In this document: in pieces, positions 56,586-64,000 of the stretch | Numbering within the stretch: the stretch's first letter is position 1 | Layout of the letters: every line of letters starts with the position of its first letter | Origin: UBA8752 sp002336475 | GTDB taxonomy: Bacteria; Bacteroidota; Bacteroidia; Flavobacteriales_D; Sanyastnellaceae | Direction: 5' to 3' | DNA length: 64,000 nt | NCBI GenBank assembly: GCA_943846755.1 | Contig: OX044365.1 | Coordinates: 2,480,001-2,544,000, forward strand | Program-made: the position numbers and the translations under genes | Notes under the pieces: model-generated | What the model saw: the letters and a program-made list of their open reading frames with translations, nothing else | The model's database searches: none | Told to the model about the DNA's origin: nothing

Positions 56586-57103
56586 TCAGCCTGTAATGTC
56601 ATCTTTCTTGTGCACAGCGGACTTCACAATGATGTCGTGCAGGGCCTGCTTTTTGTCGCCAAGGGCAGCGAAGCAGCCAAAGAAAAAGACCAGACCGGCA
56701 AGGTTGGATACTAAAGGAAGGACAAACTGAAGGATGCTGCCGCTGTTTTTGAGCGCCCAGCGCAACAAGTAGAGCTTGATGTCGCCAGCACTGCCATCTT
56801 CTCGGGTGACTTGTAATCCCATTACCCGCTTACCCGGTGAAGCGCCAGTGAAAGCCTCAATCAAGGTTTAAGCCAGGCCGATCACACCTGCGATGAAGAT
56901 GATGGCAATGGCTCCTGCACCGATGCCGAGCATGGCCAGTGCCTCGGCCTCATCGCCAGCCATGGCCTCTTCCAATCCAAAGGCAGCTGCGGCAGCGGCA
57001 CCTATGCCCAAAAGCGAAATGGGGACCAGAAGGAGCACGAGAAAAACAATATCGAGGAGGGTGGCACCCAAGCGGGGCCGAAACCGATGCGGTTGGAGAA
57101 CAT
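56586..57103 (-). pseudogene. RDD-family membrane protein, disrupted
   Basis: Read leftwards from ATG 57103: 'MFSNRIGFGP' then, in a different frame, 'RLGATLLDIVFLVLLLVPIS' (residues up to about 57071-57010), a second hydrophobic stretch ending 'GVIGLA', an in-frame TAA at 56868-56870, and directly on in the same frame 'TLIEAFTGASPGKRVMGLQV', 'LYLLRWALKNSG' and 'KKQALHDIIVKSAV'. These are consecutive parts of one RDD protein (PGKR..GL and KKQALHD are typical). The frame change near 57085 fits loss of one C from a CCCCC run and the stop fits a Tyr codon changed to TAA. Two lesions of different kinds make true decay more likely than a single error, though sequence error is possible. Confidence 0.7.
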
Positions 57104-57123
57104 GTCGTTGTGATTTGCCGCAT

Positions 57124-57130
57124 GCAAAAT
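57124..57130 (-). promoter_or_regulatory. -7 box TATTTTG upstream of RDD pseudogene
   Basis: On the minus strand TATTTTG(C) lies 20 bases before the ATG at 57103, suggesting that the disrupted gene still has a promoter. Confidence 0.3.
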
Positions 57131-57178
57131 AGGGGTATGGGTGGGTGAACCGTCGGCTTGGGTGGGTGTTCTATCTAC

Positions 57179-57325
57179 ATGCATCGTAAATCACATCTCC
57201 CCTCCAAAGACTGCGTCCATTGCGGCCGCCCCTTTGATTGGCGCAAGAAATGGGCGCGGTGCTGGGACGAAGTGAAGTACTGCAGCGAGCGGTGCCGTCG
57301 GACCTCAAAAAGCAACGCTGCATGA
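57179..57325 (+). CDS. DUF2256 zinc-ribbon-like small protein
   Basis: 48 residues: MHRKSHLPSKDCVHCGRPFD then WRKKWARCWDEVKYCSERCR and a short tail. CxxCGRPF...WRKKW...WDEVKYCSxxC is the DUF2256 signature, with two CxxC-type pairs (Cys12/15 and Cys35/39) able to bind a metal. It overlaps the next photolyase gene by four bases (ATGA). DUF2256 genes are regular neighbours of photolyase or cryptochrome genes. Confidence 0.92.
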   Translation: MHRKSHLPSKDCVHCGRPFDWRKKWARCWDEVKYCSERCRRTSKSNAA

Positions 57326-58866
57326 AGACCCTTCGCTTGATTCTTGGAGATCAATTAAATGCGTCCCACCCTTGGTTTGAGGGGGTGTCCGATGAGGTGG
57401 TATACCTGCTGGCGGAGATGCGGCAGGAGACCGACTATGCGCCGCACCACATCCAAAAGGTGATGGCCTTTTTTGCGGCGATGCGCGCTTTTGCGGAGGA
57501 ACGCCGGGCGGATGGCCACCGGGTGGTCTATCTGAGTTTGGACGATGGCCGCAATACCCAAGGACTTGAGGCCAATGTGCGCATGGTCATGGCAGAGGAG
57601 GGCTGTGAACGGTTCGAATATCAGCTGCCGGACGAGTGGCGCTTGGATGCCCAGCTCAAGGCTTTCGCGGCTGAGTTTGGGGACCGGGCCGAAGCAGCGG
57701 ATACCCATCACTTCCTGACCCGTCGCGGCGACCTCGCCGAGCAGTTCAAAGGCAAGAAGACTTACCTCATGGAGTCGTTCTACCGCCGCATGCGCAAGGC
57801 GCACGGGGTGTTGATGGAGGCGGATACCGATGGGCAGGAACCCGCAGGAGGAAAGTGGAATTACGATGCGACCAACCGCAAAAAGTTGCCCAAGGGCCAC
57901 CGGCCTGTGGAGCCGAGGTTGTTTGAGCGCGACTTGAGTGCATTGGAGCAGATGCTGGCGGAATGCGGAGTGAAGACCATTGGAACGGTCGATGCGGGCC
58001 GCTTTTTGTGGCCCGTCACCCGCCAAGAGGGATTGGAGTTGCTCGACTTTTTTGTCGAGGATTGCTTGCCGCGGTTCGGGGACTTTCAGGACGCCATGCA
58101 TCCAGAGTATTGGTCCATGTACCATGCGCGCATTTCCTTTTGCATGAACGCCAAGTTGATCTCTCCCCTGGAGGTGATCCGGGCGGTGGAAGACAAATGG
58201 CGCAGTGATCCGGACCATGCGGACATCACGCAGGTCGAAGGGTTCATTCGCCAGGTCCTGGGTTGGCGCGAATACATGCGCGGGGTCTACTGGGCCCACA
58301 TGCCAGAATATGCGGGCCTGAATTTCTTCGAGGCCGACAATGCCTTGCCTTCGTGGTTTTGGACGGGGGAAACCAAGATGGCGTGCCTGAGCCATGCCAT
58401 TGGCCAGAGCCTCCAATACAGCTATGCCCACCACATCCAGCGCCTGATGGTCACGGGCAACTTCGCCCTGATCGCCGGCATTCATCCGGATGAGGTGGAC
58501 CAGTGGTACTTGGGCATTTACATCGACGCCATTGAATGGGTGGAAATCACCAATACGCGTGGCATGAGCCAATTCGCCGATGGCGGTATCGTGGGGACCA
58601 AGCCCTATGCGGCTTCTGCCAACTACATGAAGAAAATGGGGCCTTACTGCAGTGGATGCAGCTATGACGCAGCCGACAAAAGCGGTCCCAACAGTTGTCC
58701 GCTCAACAGCCTGTATTGGCATTTTCACGTGCGCAACCGGGCCAAGTTGGAGCGCAACCCGCGCATCGGAATGGCCTACCGCACTTGGGATAAAATGCCC
58801 GCTGAAAAGCAGCAAGCCCTGCTCGATCGTGGGGATGCCGTTTTGGCCAACCTCGAAAACCTCTGA
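57322..58866 (+). CDS. phrB: Iron-sulfur bacterial cryptochrome/photolyase (FeS-BCP, PhrB-type)
   Basis: 514 residues from ATG 57322, which overlaps the DUF2256 stop. 'KTLRLILGDQLNASHPWF' opens the family-specific N-terminal domain and 'FIRQVLGWREYMRGVYWAHM' and 'GGIVGTKPYAASANYMKKMG' lie in the FAD domain. Four cysteines at residues 355, 443, 446 and 459 have the same spacing (88, 3, 13) as the [4Fe-4S] ligands 350, 438, 441 and 454 known from Agrobacterium PhrB. Members repair (6-4) photoproducts or act in light signalling. Confidence 0.93.
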   Translation: MKTLRLILGDQLNASHPWFEGVSDEVVYLLAEMRQETDYAPHHIQKVMAFFAAMRAFAEERRADGHRVVYLSLDDGRNTQGLEANVRMVMAEEGCERFEYQLPDEWRLDAQLKAFAAEFGDRAEAADTHHFLTRRGDLAEQFKGKKTYLMESFYRRMRKAHGVLMEADTDGQEPAGGKWNYDATNRKKLPKGHRPVEPRLFERDLSALEQMLAECGVKTIGTVDAGRFLWPVTRQEGLELLDFFVEDCLPRFGDFQDAMHPEYWSMYHARISFCMNAKLISPLEVIRAVEDKWRSDPDHADITQVEGFIRQVLGWREYMRGVYWAHMPEYAGLNFFEADNALPSWFWTGETKMACLSHAIGQSLQYSYAHHIQRLMVTGNFALIAGIHPDEVDQWYLGIYIDAIEWVEITNTRGMSQFADGGIVGTKPYAASANYMKKMGPYCSGCSYDAADKSGPNSCPLNSLYWHFHVRNRAKLERNPRIGMAYRTWDKMPAEKQQALLDRGDAVLANLENL

Positions 58867-58868
58867 CC

Positions 58869-60161
58869 ATGCGCAGCCTAATTTGGTTCCGAAACGACCT
58901 CAGGGTCACCGACAATGCGACCCTCAATGCGGCCGTGAAAGCCTCTACAGCGGTGATTCCGGTGTACATCCTCGATCCGGAGCAGTGGTCCGAGAACCGC
59001 TGGGGCCACGCGAAAACCGGGCCGTTCCGGGCGCAATTCTTGTTGGAATCACTGTCGGATCTCAAGGCCGACTTGGAAGACATGGGGGGGACCTTGCTCA
59101 TCCGACGGGGCGCACCCGCTGAGGTCTTGAAAGCACTGGCGGAGGAGTTTGACGCCAAGACGGTATTTGCAACTGCGGAGCACACCCGTGAGGAAGTGGA
59201 CCGCCAGGAGCAGGTTTCTGAGGTGTTGGACCTCAGGCTCGAGGAGCAGCTGACGATGTACCACCCCGACGATTTGCCTTTTGAGTTGCACCAACTGCCC
59301 GATGTGTTCACGCGCTTTCGAGGCAAAATGGAAAAGCGGTCCGAGGTCCGAGATCCACTCACTGAGCCTGAAGGACTGACCTTGCCAGAAGGACTGAAAG
59401 GCGATGCTGTGCCTTCCTTGGATGACCTCGGTGTCGAAGCCAAGGTGGCCGATGCCCGGGGGGTCTTGCCATTCAAAGGAGGTGCGGCAGCAGCTTGGGA
59501 GCGGCTCGACCATTATTTCTGGGACACCAAGAAATTGCGGGTGTACAAGAAGACGCGCAATGGACTGCTCGGCGGCGACTACAGCTCCAAGTTCTCTCCA
59601 TGGCTGGCGTTGGGGTGCATCAGCCCACGTGAAATTCATGCCCAAGTGCGCGCCTTCGAAAAGGAGATCGAAAAGAACGAGGACACCTACTGGCTCATCT
59701 TCGAGCTGATCTGGCGGGACTATTTCCGCTACGTGGCCATGCGCTACGGCAACCGCATTTTCCACAAGCGCGGCATCAAGGAGGAGGCGCCCAAGTGGCG
59801 CACAGACCGGCGTGTGTTTGAGGCGTGGTGTGAGGGCCGCACGAAGTGTGACTTCGTCAATGCCAACATGCGGGAGCTCGCCGCCACGGGCTTCATGTCC
59901 AACCGCGGCCGCCAGAATGTGGCGAGCTACCTCGTCCACGACCTCGGGGTCGATTGGCGGCTCGGTGCCAGTTGGTTTGAGCACCTGCTGCTCGACCACG
60001 ATCCTGCCAGCAATTATGGCAACTGGATCTATGTGGCCGGAGTCGGCAACGACCCGCGCCCGAACCGAAAATTCAACACCACCGGACAAGCCGAACGCTA
60101 TGATGCGGACGGCAAATACCGCCGTCACTGGAGCCATGCGACTTTGGAACTTGACCTATAA
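58869..60161 (+). CDS. Cryptochrome DASH
   Basis: 430 residues, starting two bases after the FeS-BCP stop. 'RSLIWFRNDLRVTDNATLN' begins the photolyase domain; 'YSSKFSPWLALGCISPREI', 'LIWRDYFRYVAMRYGN', 'NANMRELAATGFMSNRGRQN' and the C-terminal 'NWIYVAGVGNDPRPNRKFNT' are DASH signatures. DASH proteins repair cyclobutane dimers in single-stranded DNA and may have signalling roles. Third photolyase-family gene within 7 kb. Confidence 0.95.
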   Translation: MRSLIWFRNDLRVTDNATLNAAVKASTAVIPVYILDPEQWSENRWGHAKTGPFRAQFLLESLSDLKADLEDMGGTLLIRRGAPAEVLKALAEEFDAKTVFATAEHTREEVDRQEQVSEVLDLRLEEQLTMYHPDDLPFELHQLPDVFTRFRGKMEKRSEVRDPLTEPEGLTLPEGLKGDAVPSLDDLGVEAKVADARGVLPFKGGAAAAWERLDHYFWDTKKLRVYKKTRNGLLGGDYSSKFSPWLALGCISPREIHAQVRAFEKEIEKNEDTYWLIFELIWRDYFRYVAMRYGNRIFHKRGIKEEAPKWRTDRRVFEAWCEGRTKCDFVNANMRELAATGFMSNRGRQNVASYLVHDLGVDWRLGASWFEHLLLDHDPASNYGNWIYVAGVGNDPRPNRKFNTTGQAERYDADGKYRRHWSHATLELDL

Positions 60162-60579
60162 CGATCCGCGGCGCTGGGCCGAAGTCCACGCCATTTCGGG
60201 AAAGCCCCTGGGATTCTGGGCGTCGGTCAAGGCCGGCGGCACAGGCTCTCCACGCGCCGAACTGGTGGGCGGCTCCGGCGAACTCAATGAATTGGTGGGC
60301 GTCGCATCGTCGCGAACTGGCTGCAACTTTGAGCGCACCACGGAAGGTGCGATCCTTTATTTCCGCAGCCGACTGGAAGTTTATGGCGCCCCCTTTGAAA
60401 AAGGGGACATCAGCGGAGTGACCCGCATGCCTGAAGGGGACGGGGAGCGCCTGACCGTGTGGTGCGGTTGGACGGGCCCAGACGGGACGCCTTTTTCGGG
60501 CAGCGTTGACATGCGCCTGTCACGTTCCAGCGCAGACCGCATGGAGGCTTACATACGCCGGTGGTTGGCGGCGAATTGA
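60136..60579 (+). CDS. Conserved-looking protein overlapping cry-DASH, unknown
   Basis: 147 residues from ATG 60136, overlapping the end of the DASH gene by 26 bases. Soluble, no signal peptide; 'MRLWNLTYNDPRRWAEVHAI', 'GKPLGFWASVKAG', 'CNFERTTEGAILYF' and 'VWCGWTGPDGTPFSG' are the most distinctive parts. I do not recognise a family. The overlap implies coupled expression with the photolyases. Confidence 0.6.
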   Translation: MRLWNLTYNDPRRWAEVHAISGKPLGFWASVKAGGTGSPRAELVGGSGELNELVGVASSRTGCNFERTTEGAILYFRSRLEVYGAPFEKGDISGVTRMPEGDGERLTVWCGWTGPDGTPFSGSVDMRLSRSSADRMEAYIRRWLAAN

Positions 60580-60582
60580 GGT

Positions 60583-60846
60583 TCAGTCAAAACCCACCAC
60601 CTCCACAATGGAGAATTCATCGCCCTCACCAAAATCGCCGTATACCACTTGGTAGATCCCCTCTGACGGACTGTAAATGGCGCCGCCAAGGTCACTCCAG
60701 CCGTTGACTGGAACTTCTGTGGCCATTTCGGAAAGGGCCACAGGAGGCTGCGGAGCAACGTTCGGGTTGCTGAATGCATACAATGCTGAGAGCCCGATGG
60801 CCAGAAAAAAGCCCAAGAGGGCAGAGGTGAAATTGAAGGATTGCAT
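60583..60846 (-). CDS. Small membrane-anchored protein, unknown
   Basis: 87 residues. One N-terminal transmembrane segment (about residues 7-25, ALLGFFLAIGLSALYAF) is followed by a short acidic domain ending 'YQVVYGDFGEGDEFSIVEVV'. Family not recognised. The convergent gene at 60579 ends three bases away, so no separate terminator is possible between them. Confidence 0.5.
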   Translation of the reverse strand: MQSFNFTSALLGFFLAIGLSALYAFSNPNVAPQPPVALSEMATEVPVNGWSDLGGAIYSPSEGIYQVVYGDFGEGDEFSIVEVVGFD

Positions 60847-60878
60847 GCCTTCAATCTCGGGAATTTTAAAGAATGCGT

Positions 60879-61445
60879 TCAGCCCTTCCAGCCTGCCATG
60901 CAGATTTGGCCGTCGATTTGGAGGCGGCGGATGGCGTCGAGTTCACGGATGATGCCGTCAAGGTCGCGGCCGATGGGCTTGAAGTGGTAAGATTGGAACC
61001 AGATGGTCCCGGTCTTGTCTAGGATGAACAGGCCTCGCTGACAGAGGAGGTCTGAGGTGGCGGTCAAGCGGCCATATTCGTCATAATCGTATTGGCCGTC
61101 CAATGTGCCAAAACGGTCGGACACGTTGCGGTTCATGTCTGCAATGAGGGGGTAGGTGACCCCTTGCGCACCACCCTCGGCAGCGGGCGTCTTGAGGAAT
61201 TGCTGGTGGGTCGTGGCGGAATCCGTACTGCACCCTACCACCACGGCCTCACGTGAGGAAAATTCGCTGAGCCGCGATTGAAAGGCGTGGAGTTCGGAAC
61301 CGCACACCGAACTGAAGTCTTCGGGGTAGAAAAACAGCACGACATATTGGTCGCGGTAGGTGCTGAGGGAGAAGTCGCGCATCACTTTGCCATCTGCAAC
61401 GGCGGTGGCAGTGAATTCTGGAGCGGGTTTGCCGATCATGTTCAT
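60879..61445 (-). CDS. Peroxiredoxin (AhpC/TSA, typical 2-Cys)
   Basis: 188 residues. 'VLFFYPEDFSSVCGSELHAF' carries the peroxidatic Cys48 in the S-x-x-C context, and the C-terminal 'GQICMAGWKG' supplies the resolving Cys182. 'HFKPIGRDLDGIIRELDAI' precedes it as in AhpC-type proteins. Reduces peroxides in the cytoplasm, fitting with the light and flavin-linked genes to the left. A CGAAAGTA sequence at 61498-61505 (minus-strand TACTTTCG) may be its -7 box, 52 bases before the start. Confidence 0.92.
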   Translation of the reverse strand: MNMIGKPAPEFTATAVADGKVMRDFSLSTYRDQYVVLFFYPEDFSSVCGSELHAFQSRLSEFSSREAVVVGCSTDSATTHQQFLKTPAAEGGAQGVTYPLIADMNRNVSDRFGTLDGQYDYDEYGRLTATSDLLCQRGLFILDKTGTIWFQSYHFKPIGRDLDGIIRELDAIRRLQIDGQICMAGWKG

Positions 61446-61526
61446 GGAGAGGGGAAATTGCGGAGAGAAGTGGCTTAACCGGTGAATTGTTCGGTGGCGA
61501 AAGTACCTCGGCTTCGGAGGTGAAAG

Positions 61527-61534
61527 TATCTTTG
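61527..61534 (+). promoter_or_regulatory. -7 box TATCTTTG for ppk1
   Basis: TATCTTTG is an exact match to TAnnTTTG and ends 5 bases before the GTG start at 61540, the clearest leaderless-type arrangement in the window. Confidence 0.6.
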
Positions 61535-61539
61535 CTGTC

Positions 61540-63648
61540 GTGACCGCAAAGAAGTCTACTGTTCAGCGCCGAAAGGCGGCTCCAGCATTGCTCCCAGAGG
61601 AGGAGTTCTTCAACAGAGAGCTCAGCTGGTTGTCCTTTAACGAGCGGGTACTACAAGAGGCAGAAGATGCGCGTGTGCCCCTCATCGAGCGCATGCGGTT
61701 CTTGGGAATTTTCTCGAACAACCTCGACGAATTTTTCAGGGTGAGGGTGGCGGCATTGCAGCGGATGGATGCCTTGGGGAAACGCACGACCACCACCTTG
61801 GGTTTTGGCGTTGCCCAGACCCTAGAGGGCATATCTGAGCGTGTGATCGCACTGCAGGTGCGGTACAACCAGGCATTTGAAGATTTAGAGGGTCAACTGG
61901 CCCAAGAGGGCATTGATATTCTGACCGAAGAGGGCCTCGACGGGGGACAGGCTGAATTCGTTCAAGCGTATTTCGACCAGAAAGTGCGCCCACACTTGGT
62001 GCCCATTTTGATTTCCGATGTGGGCATGCCGGAGTTGAAAGACGGCCTGGTCTACTTGACCATTGCACTGGAGGGGGATGTGTCCAAGCGCGTCCGTTAT
62101 GCCTTGTTGGAGCTTCCAGAGCACCTCGACCGCTTCTTGGTCCTGCCAGAAAAGGCGGGAAGGAGGGGGCTGATGTTTTTGGATGATGTGGTTCGCGTGG
62201 GCTTGCCCCGTCTCTTTTCCACCATACAGCCTGACTCTGTTCGGGCTTATGCCATCAAGGTGACGCGCGATGCTGAGATCGACATGGACGACGACCTCTC
62301 CAAGTCGCTTCTGGAGAAGATGAAAAAAGGCATCGCACGGCGAAAGCACGGCGATTATGTGCGTTTCCTCTTTGACCGTGAGATGTCGGAGGACCTCCTG
62401 AAGTTTTTGGTGCGCAAACTCGGTGTGGTTGAGCAGGCCAACATCATCCCTGGTGGGCGGTATCACAACCGCCGAGACCTGATGGATTTCCCCGACTTGG
62501 ACCATCCAGATTTGGTGTTCCGCAAGCTGAAGCCTTTGCCACACCGGCATTTGGTCAACCGCAGGAGCATCTTGGATCAGGTGGCCAAGCGCGACATCTT
62601 GCTCCATTATCCCTACCATGCCTTTTCTCAGCTGGTGGACATGCTGCGCGAGGCGGCCATTGACCCCAAGGTCACGGCCATCCGCATCAACCTCTACCGG
62701 GTGGCGCGCAACTCCCACATCATCAATGCACTCACCAGCGCCGCCTTGAACGGTAAAGAGGTGCAGGTGGTGATTGAATTGCAAGCGAGGTTCGATGAGA
62801 GGAACAACATCAAGGTCACGCGCGAACTGCAGGAGGTGGGCATACAGGTCATCTTTGGGGTTGCGGGCCTCAAGACCCACTCCAAGCTGATGCTCATCAC
62901 CCGAAAAGAGGGGCGGGTGCAGCGCCAATACGCCCATGTTGGGACAGGGAATTTCAATGAGGCCACCTCAGGCGTCTTCAGTGACCTTTCGCTGTTGACC
63001 GCGGACCGGCGCATCGCCTCTGAAGTGGAGCGCCTCTTTCAATTCTTTGAGCACAATTACCAAAGGGGGGTGTATCGGCACTTGATTGTGTCCCCGTACA
63101 GCACGCGCCGGCGTTTTAGCCAAATGATCGACCGTGAGATCAAAGAGGCGTTGGAGGGACGCAGCGCGTGGATGGTCCTCAAGTGTAACAACTTGACGGA
63201 TGCCGGCATGATCCGCAAGCTTTATGAAGCCAGCCAGGCGGGCGTTGAGGTGACTTTGCTGGTGCGTGGAACCTGCGCTCTCCGCGCGGGTGTCAAAGGA
63301 CTGAGCGACCACATTCAGGCTTTTAGTGTGGTGGGACGGTTTTTGGAGCACGCCCGAGTGGTGGCGTTTGGAGCTGGAGGAACACCGGAATTTTACCTGT
63401 CGAGCGCAGATTGGATGACGCGAAACTTGGACCGCAGGATTGAGGTCAGTGTCCCCATTTACGATCCGGTTTTGCAGGCCGAAGTCTCTGCAATGCTCGA
63501 ATGCCAGATTCGGGACAACGTGAAACGGCGAAGACTCGACAAAAAACAGCGCAACCGTTATGCTGCGTCAGGCGATGACGGGGAGCCCATGGAGGCGCAC
63601 CGTGCCTTGTATTCGTTTTATGAGCGCCAACTCAAAGACAAGGGATGA
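61540..63648 (+). CDS. ppk1: Polyphosphate kinase 1
   Basis: 702 residues, GTG start. N-terminal 'EFFNRELSWLSFNERVLQEA' and 'FLGIFSNNLDEFFRVRVAAL' are the Ppk1 signature; the catalytic C-terminal half has 'HYPYHAFSQLVDMLREAA', 'TAIRINLYRVARNSHIINAL', 'GVAGLKTHSKLMLITRK' with the autophosphorylated His, and 'YAHVGTGNFNEATSG'. It makes polyphosphate from ATP at the inner membrane or cytoplasm. The stop overlaps the ppx start by four bases, giving the common ppk-ppx pair. Confidence 0.97.
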   Translation: MTAKKSTVQRRKAAPALLPEEEFFNRELSWLSFNERVLQEAEDARVPLIERMRFLGIFSNNLDEFFRVRVAALQRMDALGKRTTTTLGFGVAQTLEGISERVIALQVRYNQAFEDLEGQLAQEGIDILTEEGLDGGQAEFVQAYFDQKVRPHLVPILISDVGMPELKDGLVYLTIALEGDVSKRVRYALLELPEHLDRFLVLPEKAGRRGLMFLDDVVRVGLPRLFSTIQPDSVRAYAIKVTRDAEIDMDDDLSKSLLEKMKKGIARRKHGDYVRFLFDREMSEDLLKFLVRKLGVVEQANIIPGGRYHNRRDLMDFPDLDHPDLVFRKLKPLPHRHLVNRRSILDQVAKRDILLHYPYHAFSQLVDMLREAAIDPKVTAIRINLYRVARNSHIINALTSAALNGKEVQVVIELQARFDERNNIKVTRELQEVGIQVIFGVAGLKTHSKLMLITRKEGRVQRQYAHVGTGNFNEATSGVFSDLSLLTADRRIASEVERLFQFFEHNYQRGVYRHLIVSPYSTRRRFSQMIDREIKEALEGRSAWMVLKCNNLTDAGMIRKLYEASQAGVEVTLLVRGTCALRAGVKGLSDHIQAFSVVGRFLEHARVVAFGAGGTPEFYLSSADWMTRNLDRRIEVSVPIYDPVLQAEVSAMLECQIRDNVKRRRLDKKQRNRYAASGDDGEPMEAHRALYSFYERQLKDKG

Positions 63649-64000
63649 GGTTGGCTGCCATAGACATCGGCTCCAATGCGGTCCGTTTGATTGTCAAGGA
63701 GATCCGTGGTGAGCGGGGCAGTCTGAAGGTGCGCAAGTTGGCGCATACCCGTGTTCCCATTCGATTGGGGGAGGACGTTTTCGGTTCCGGGTCCATCGGC
63801 ACCAAAAAGGAGCGCTTGCTGGGCCAGGCTTTGGAGGGGTTTGGCATGCTGATGCAGGCCATGCAGGTCAGCGAATTTCGGGCTTGTGCCACCAGTGCAA
63901 TGCGCGAGGCGGACAATGGAACAGACATCGTGAATCGGTTGGCCGCTTCAACCGGTATTCAGGTGGAATTGATCAACGGGAAGACCGAGGCGGACTTGAT
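63645..64000 (+). CDS. ppx: Ppx/GppA exopolyphosphatase family, 3' end outside window
   Basis: 118 residues visible from ATG 63645. 'MRLAAIDIGSNAVRLIVKEI' is the actin-fold phosphate-binding start, 'VPIRLGEDVFGSG' and 'FRACATSAMREADNG' are conserved, and the visible part ends in 'INGKTEADL'. It degrades polyphosphate or pppGpp. Overlap with ppk1 indicates co-translation. Confidence 0.95.
   Translation, partial: MRLAAIDIGSNAVRLIVKEIRGERGSLKVRKLAHTRVPIRLGEDVFGSGSIGTKKERLLGQALEGFGMLMQAMQVSEFRACATSAMREADNGTDIVNRLAASTGIQVELINGKTEADL

Noticed and set aside
57355..58815. 486-residue open frame opposite the FeS-type photolyase
   Set aside because: Antisense shadow of a clearly conserved gene with ligand cysteine spacing intact.
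59049..60137. 362-residue open frame opposite cry-DASH
   Set aside because: Antisense shadow; no recognisable motifs and no upstream promoter signal.

Overview
The window looks like a chromosomal segment of a marine-type Bacteroidota, most likely Flavobacteriales; the order and habitat are inference. Reasons: T9SS C-terminal sorting domains of type A and type B, a TonB-dependent receptor with a carboxypeptidase-regulatory N-terminal domain, an alpha/beta-fused 2-oxoacid dehydrogenase E1, several TAnnTTTG-like -7 promoter boxes, and very large Cys/Asp-rich secreted proteins built from HYR-like and GCTD..CNY..DDGSC calcium-binding-type repeats. No rRNA, tRNA, insertion sequence, integrase or CRISPR array was seen.

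Layout. 1-5365: 3' part of a giant HYR-repeat cell-surface protein, with an apparent frameshift. 5366-5720: non-coding, rich in hairpins. 5721-7374: xseA-xseB (exonuclease VII). 7479-17764: mostly secreted or envelope proteins (vanadium haloperoxidase-like enzyme, type B T9SS adhesin-like protein, Dps-like protein, choice-of-anchor-V protein, NTF2-like lipoprotein, outer-membrane protein, small anchored proteins). 17832-22209: lpdA divergent from a secreted multidomain GH13 amylase. 22331-36203: two leftward surface proteins, the first broken by four single-base insertions inside 150-bp repeats, the second a 3,551-residue relative of the protein at the left edge. 36448-40760: adk, obgE, the fused E1 and an S4 RNA-binding protein. 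40829-47727: TonB receptor and a tandem-duplicated esterase-fold protein lacking the usual serine. 47973-51662: doxX, valS and a DUF1573 protein. 51760-60579: a light/redox cluster with three different photolyase-family proteins plus SDR, flavin reductase and DUF2256 genes. 60583-64000: small membrane protein, peroxiredoxin, ppk1 and ppx (polyphosphate turnover; ppx runs off the edge).

How the genes connect. Three kinds of C-terminal module occur on the exported proteins: T9SS type A, T9SS type B, and a short dockerin-like DxDGDG...C tail on three large enzyme-like proteins, which may be an alternative surface-attachment or export signal. A domain with the motif DSWVTIG recurs in four secreted proteins, and a second domain with the motif FQIG recurs three times in the two giants; I recognise neither as a named family. 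The photolyase cluster is arranged as tightly overlapping genes, consistent with co-ordinated UV/blue-light repair or sensing.

At about ten genes a -7 promoter box lies 4-8 bases before the start codon, suggesting leaderless mRNAs. Three intergenic gaps share the 11-mer AGGTTTTGGTT followed by a long perfect hairpin.
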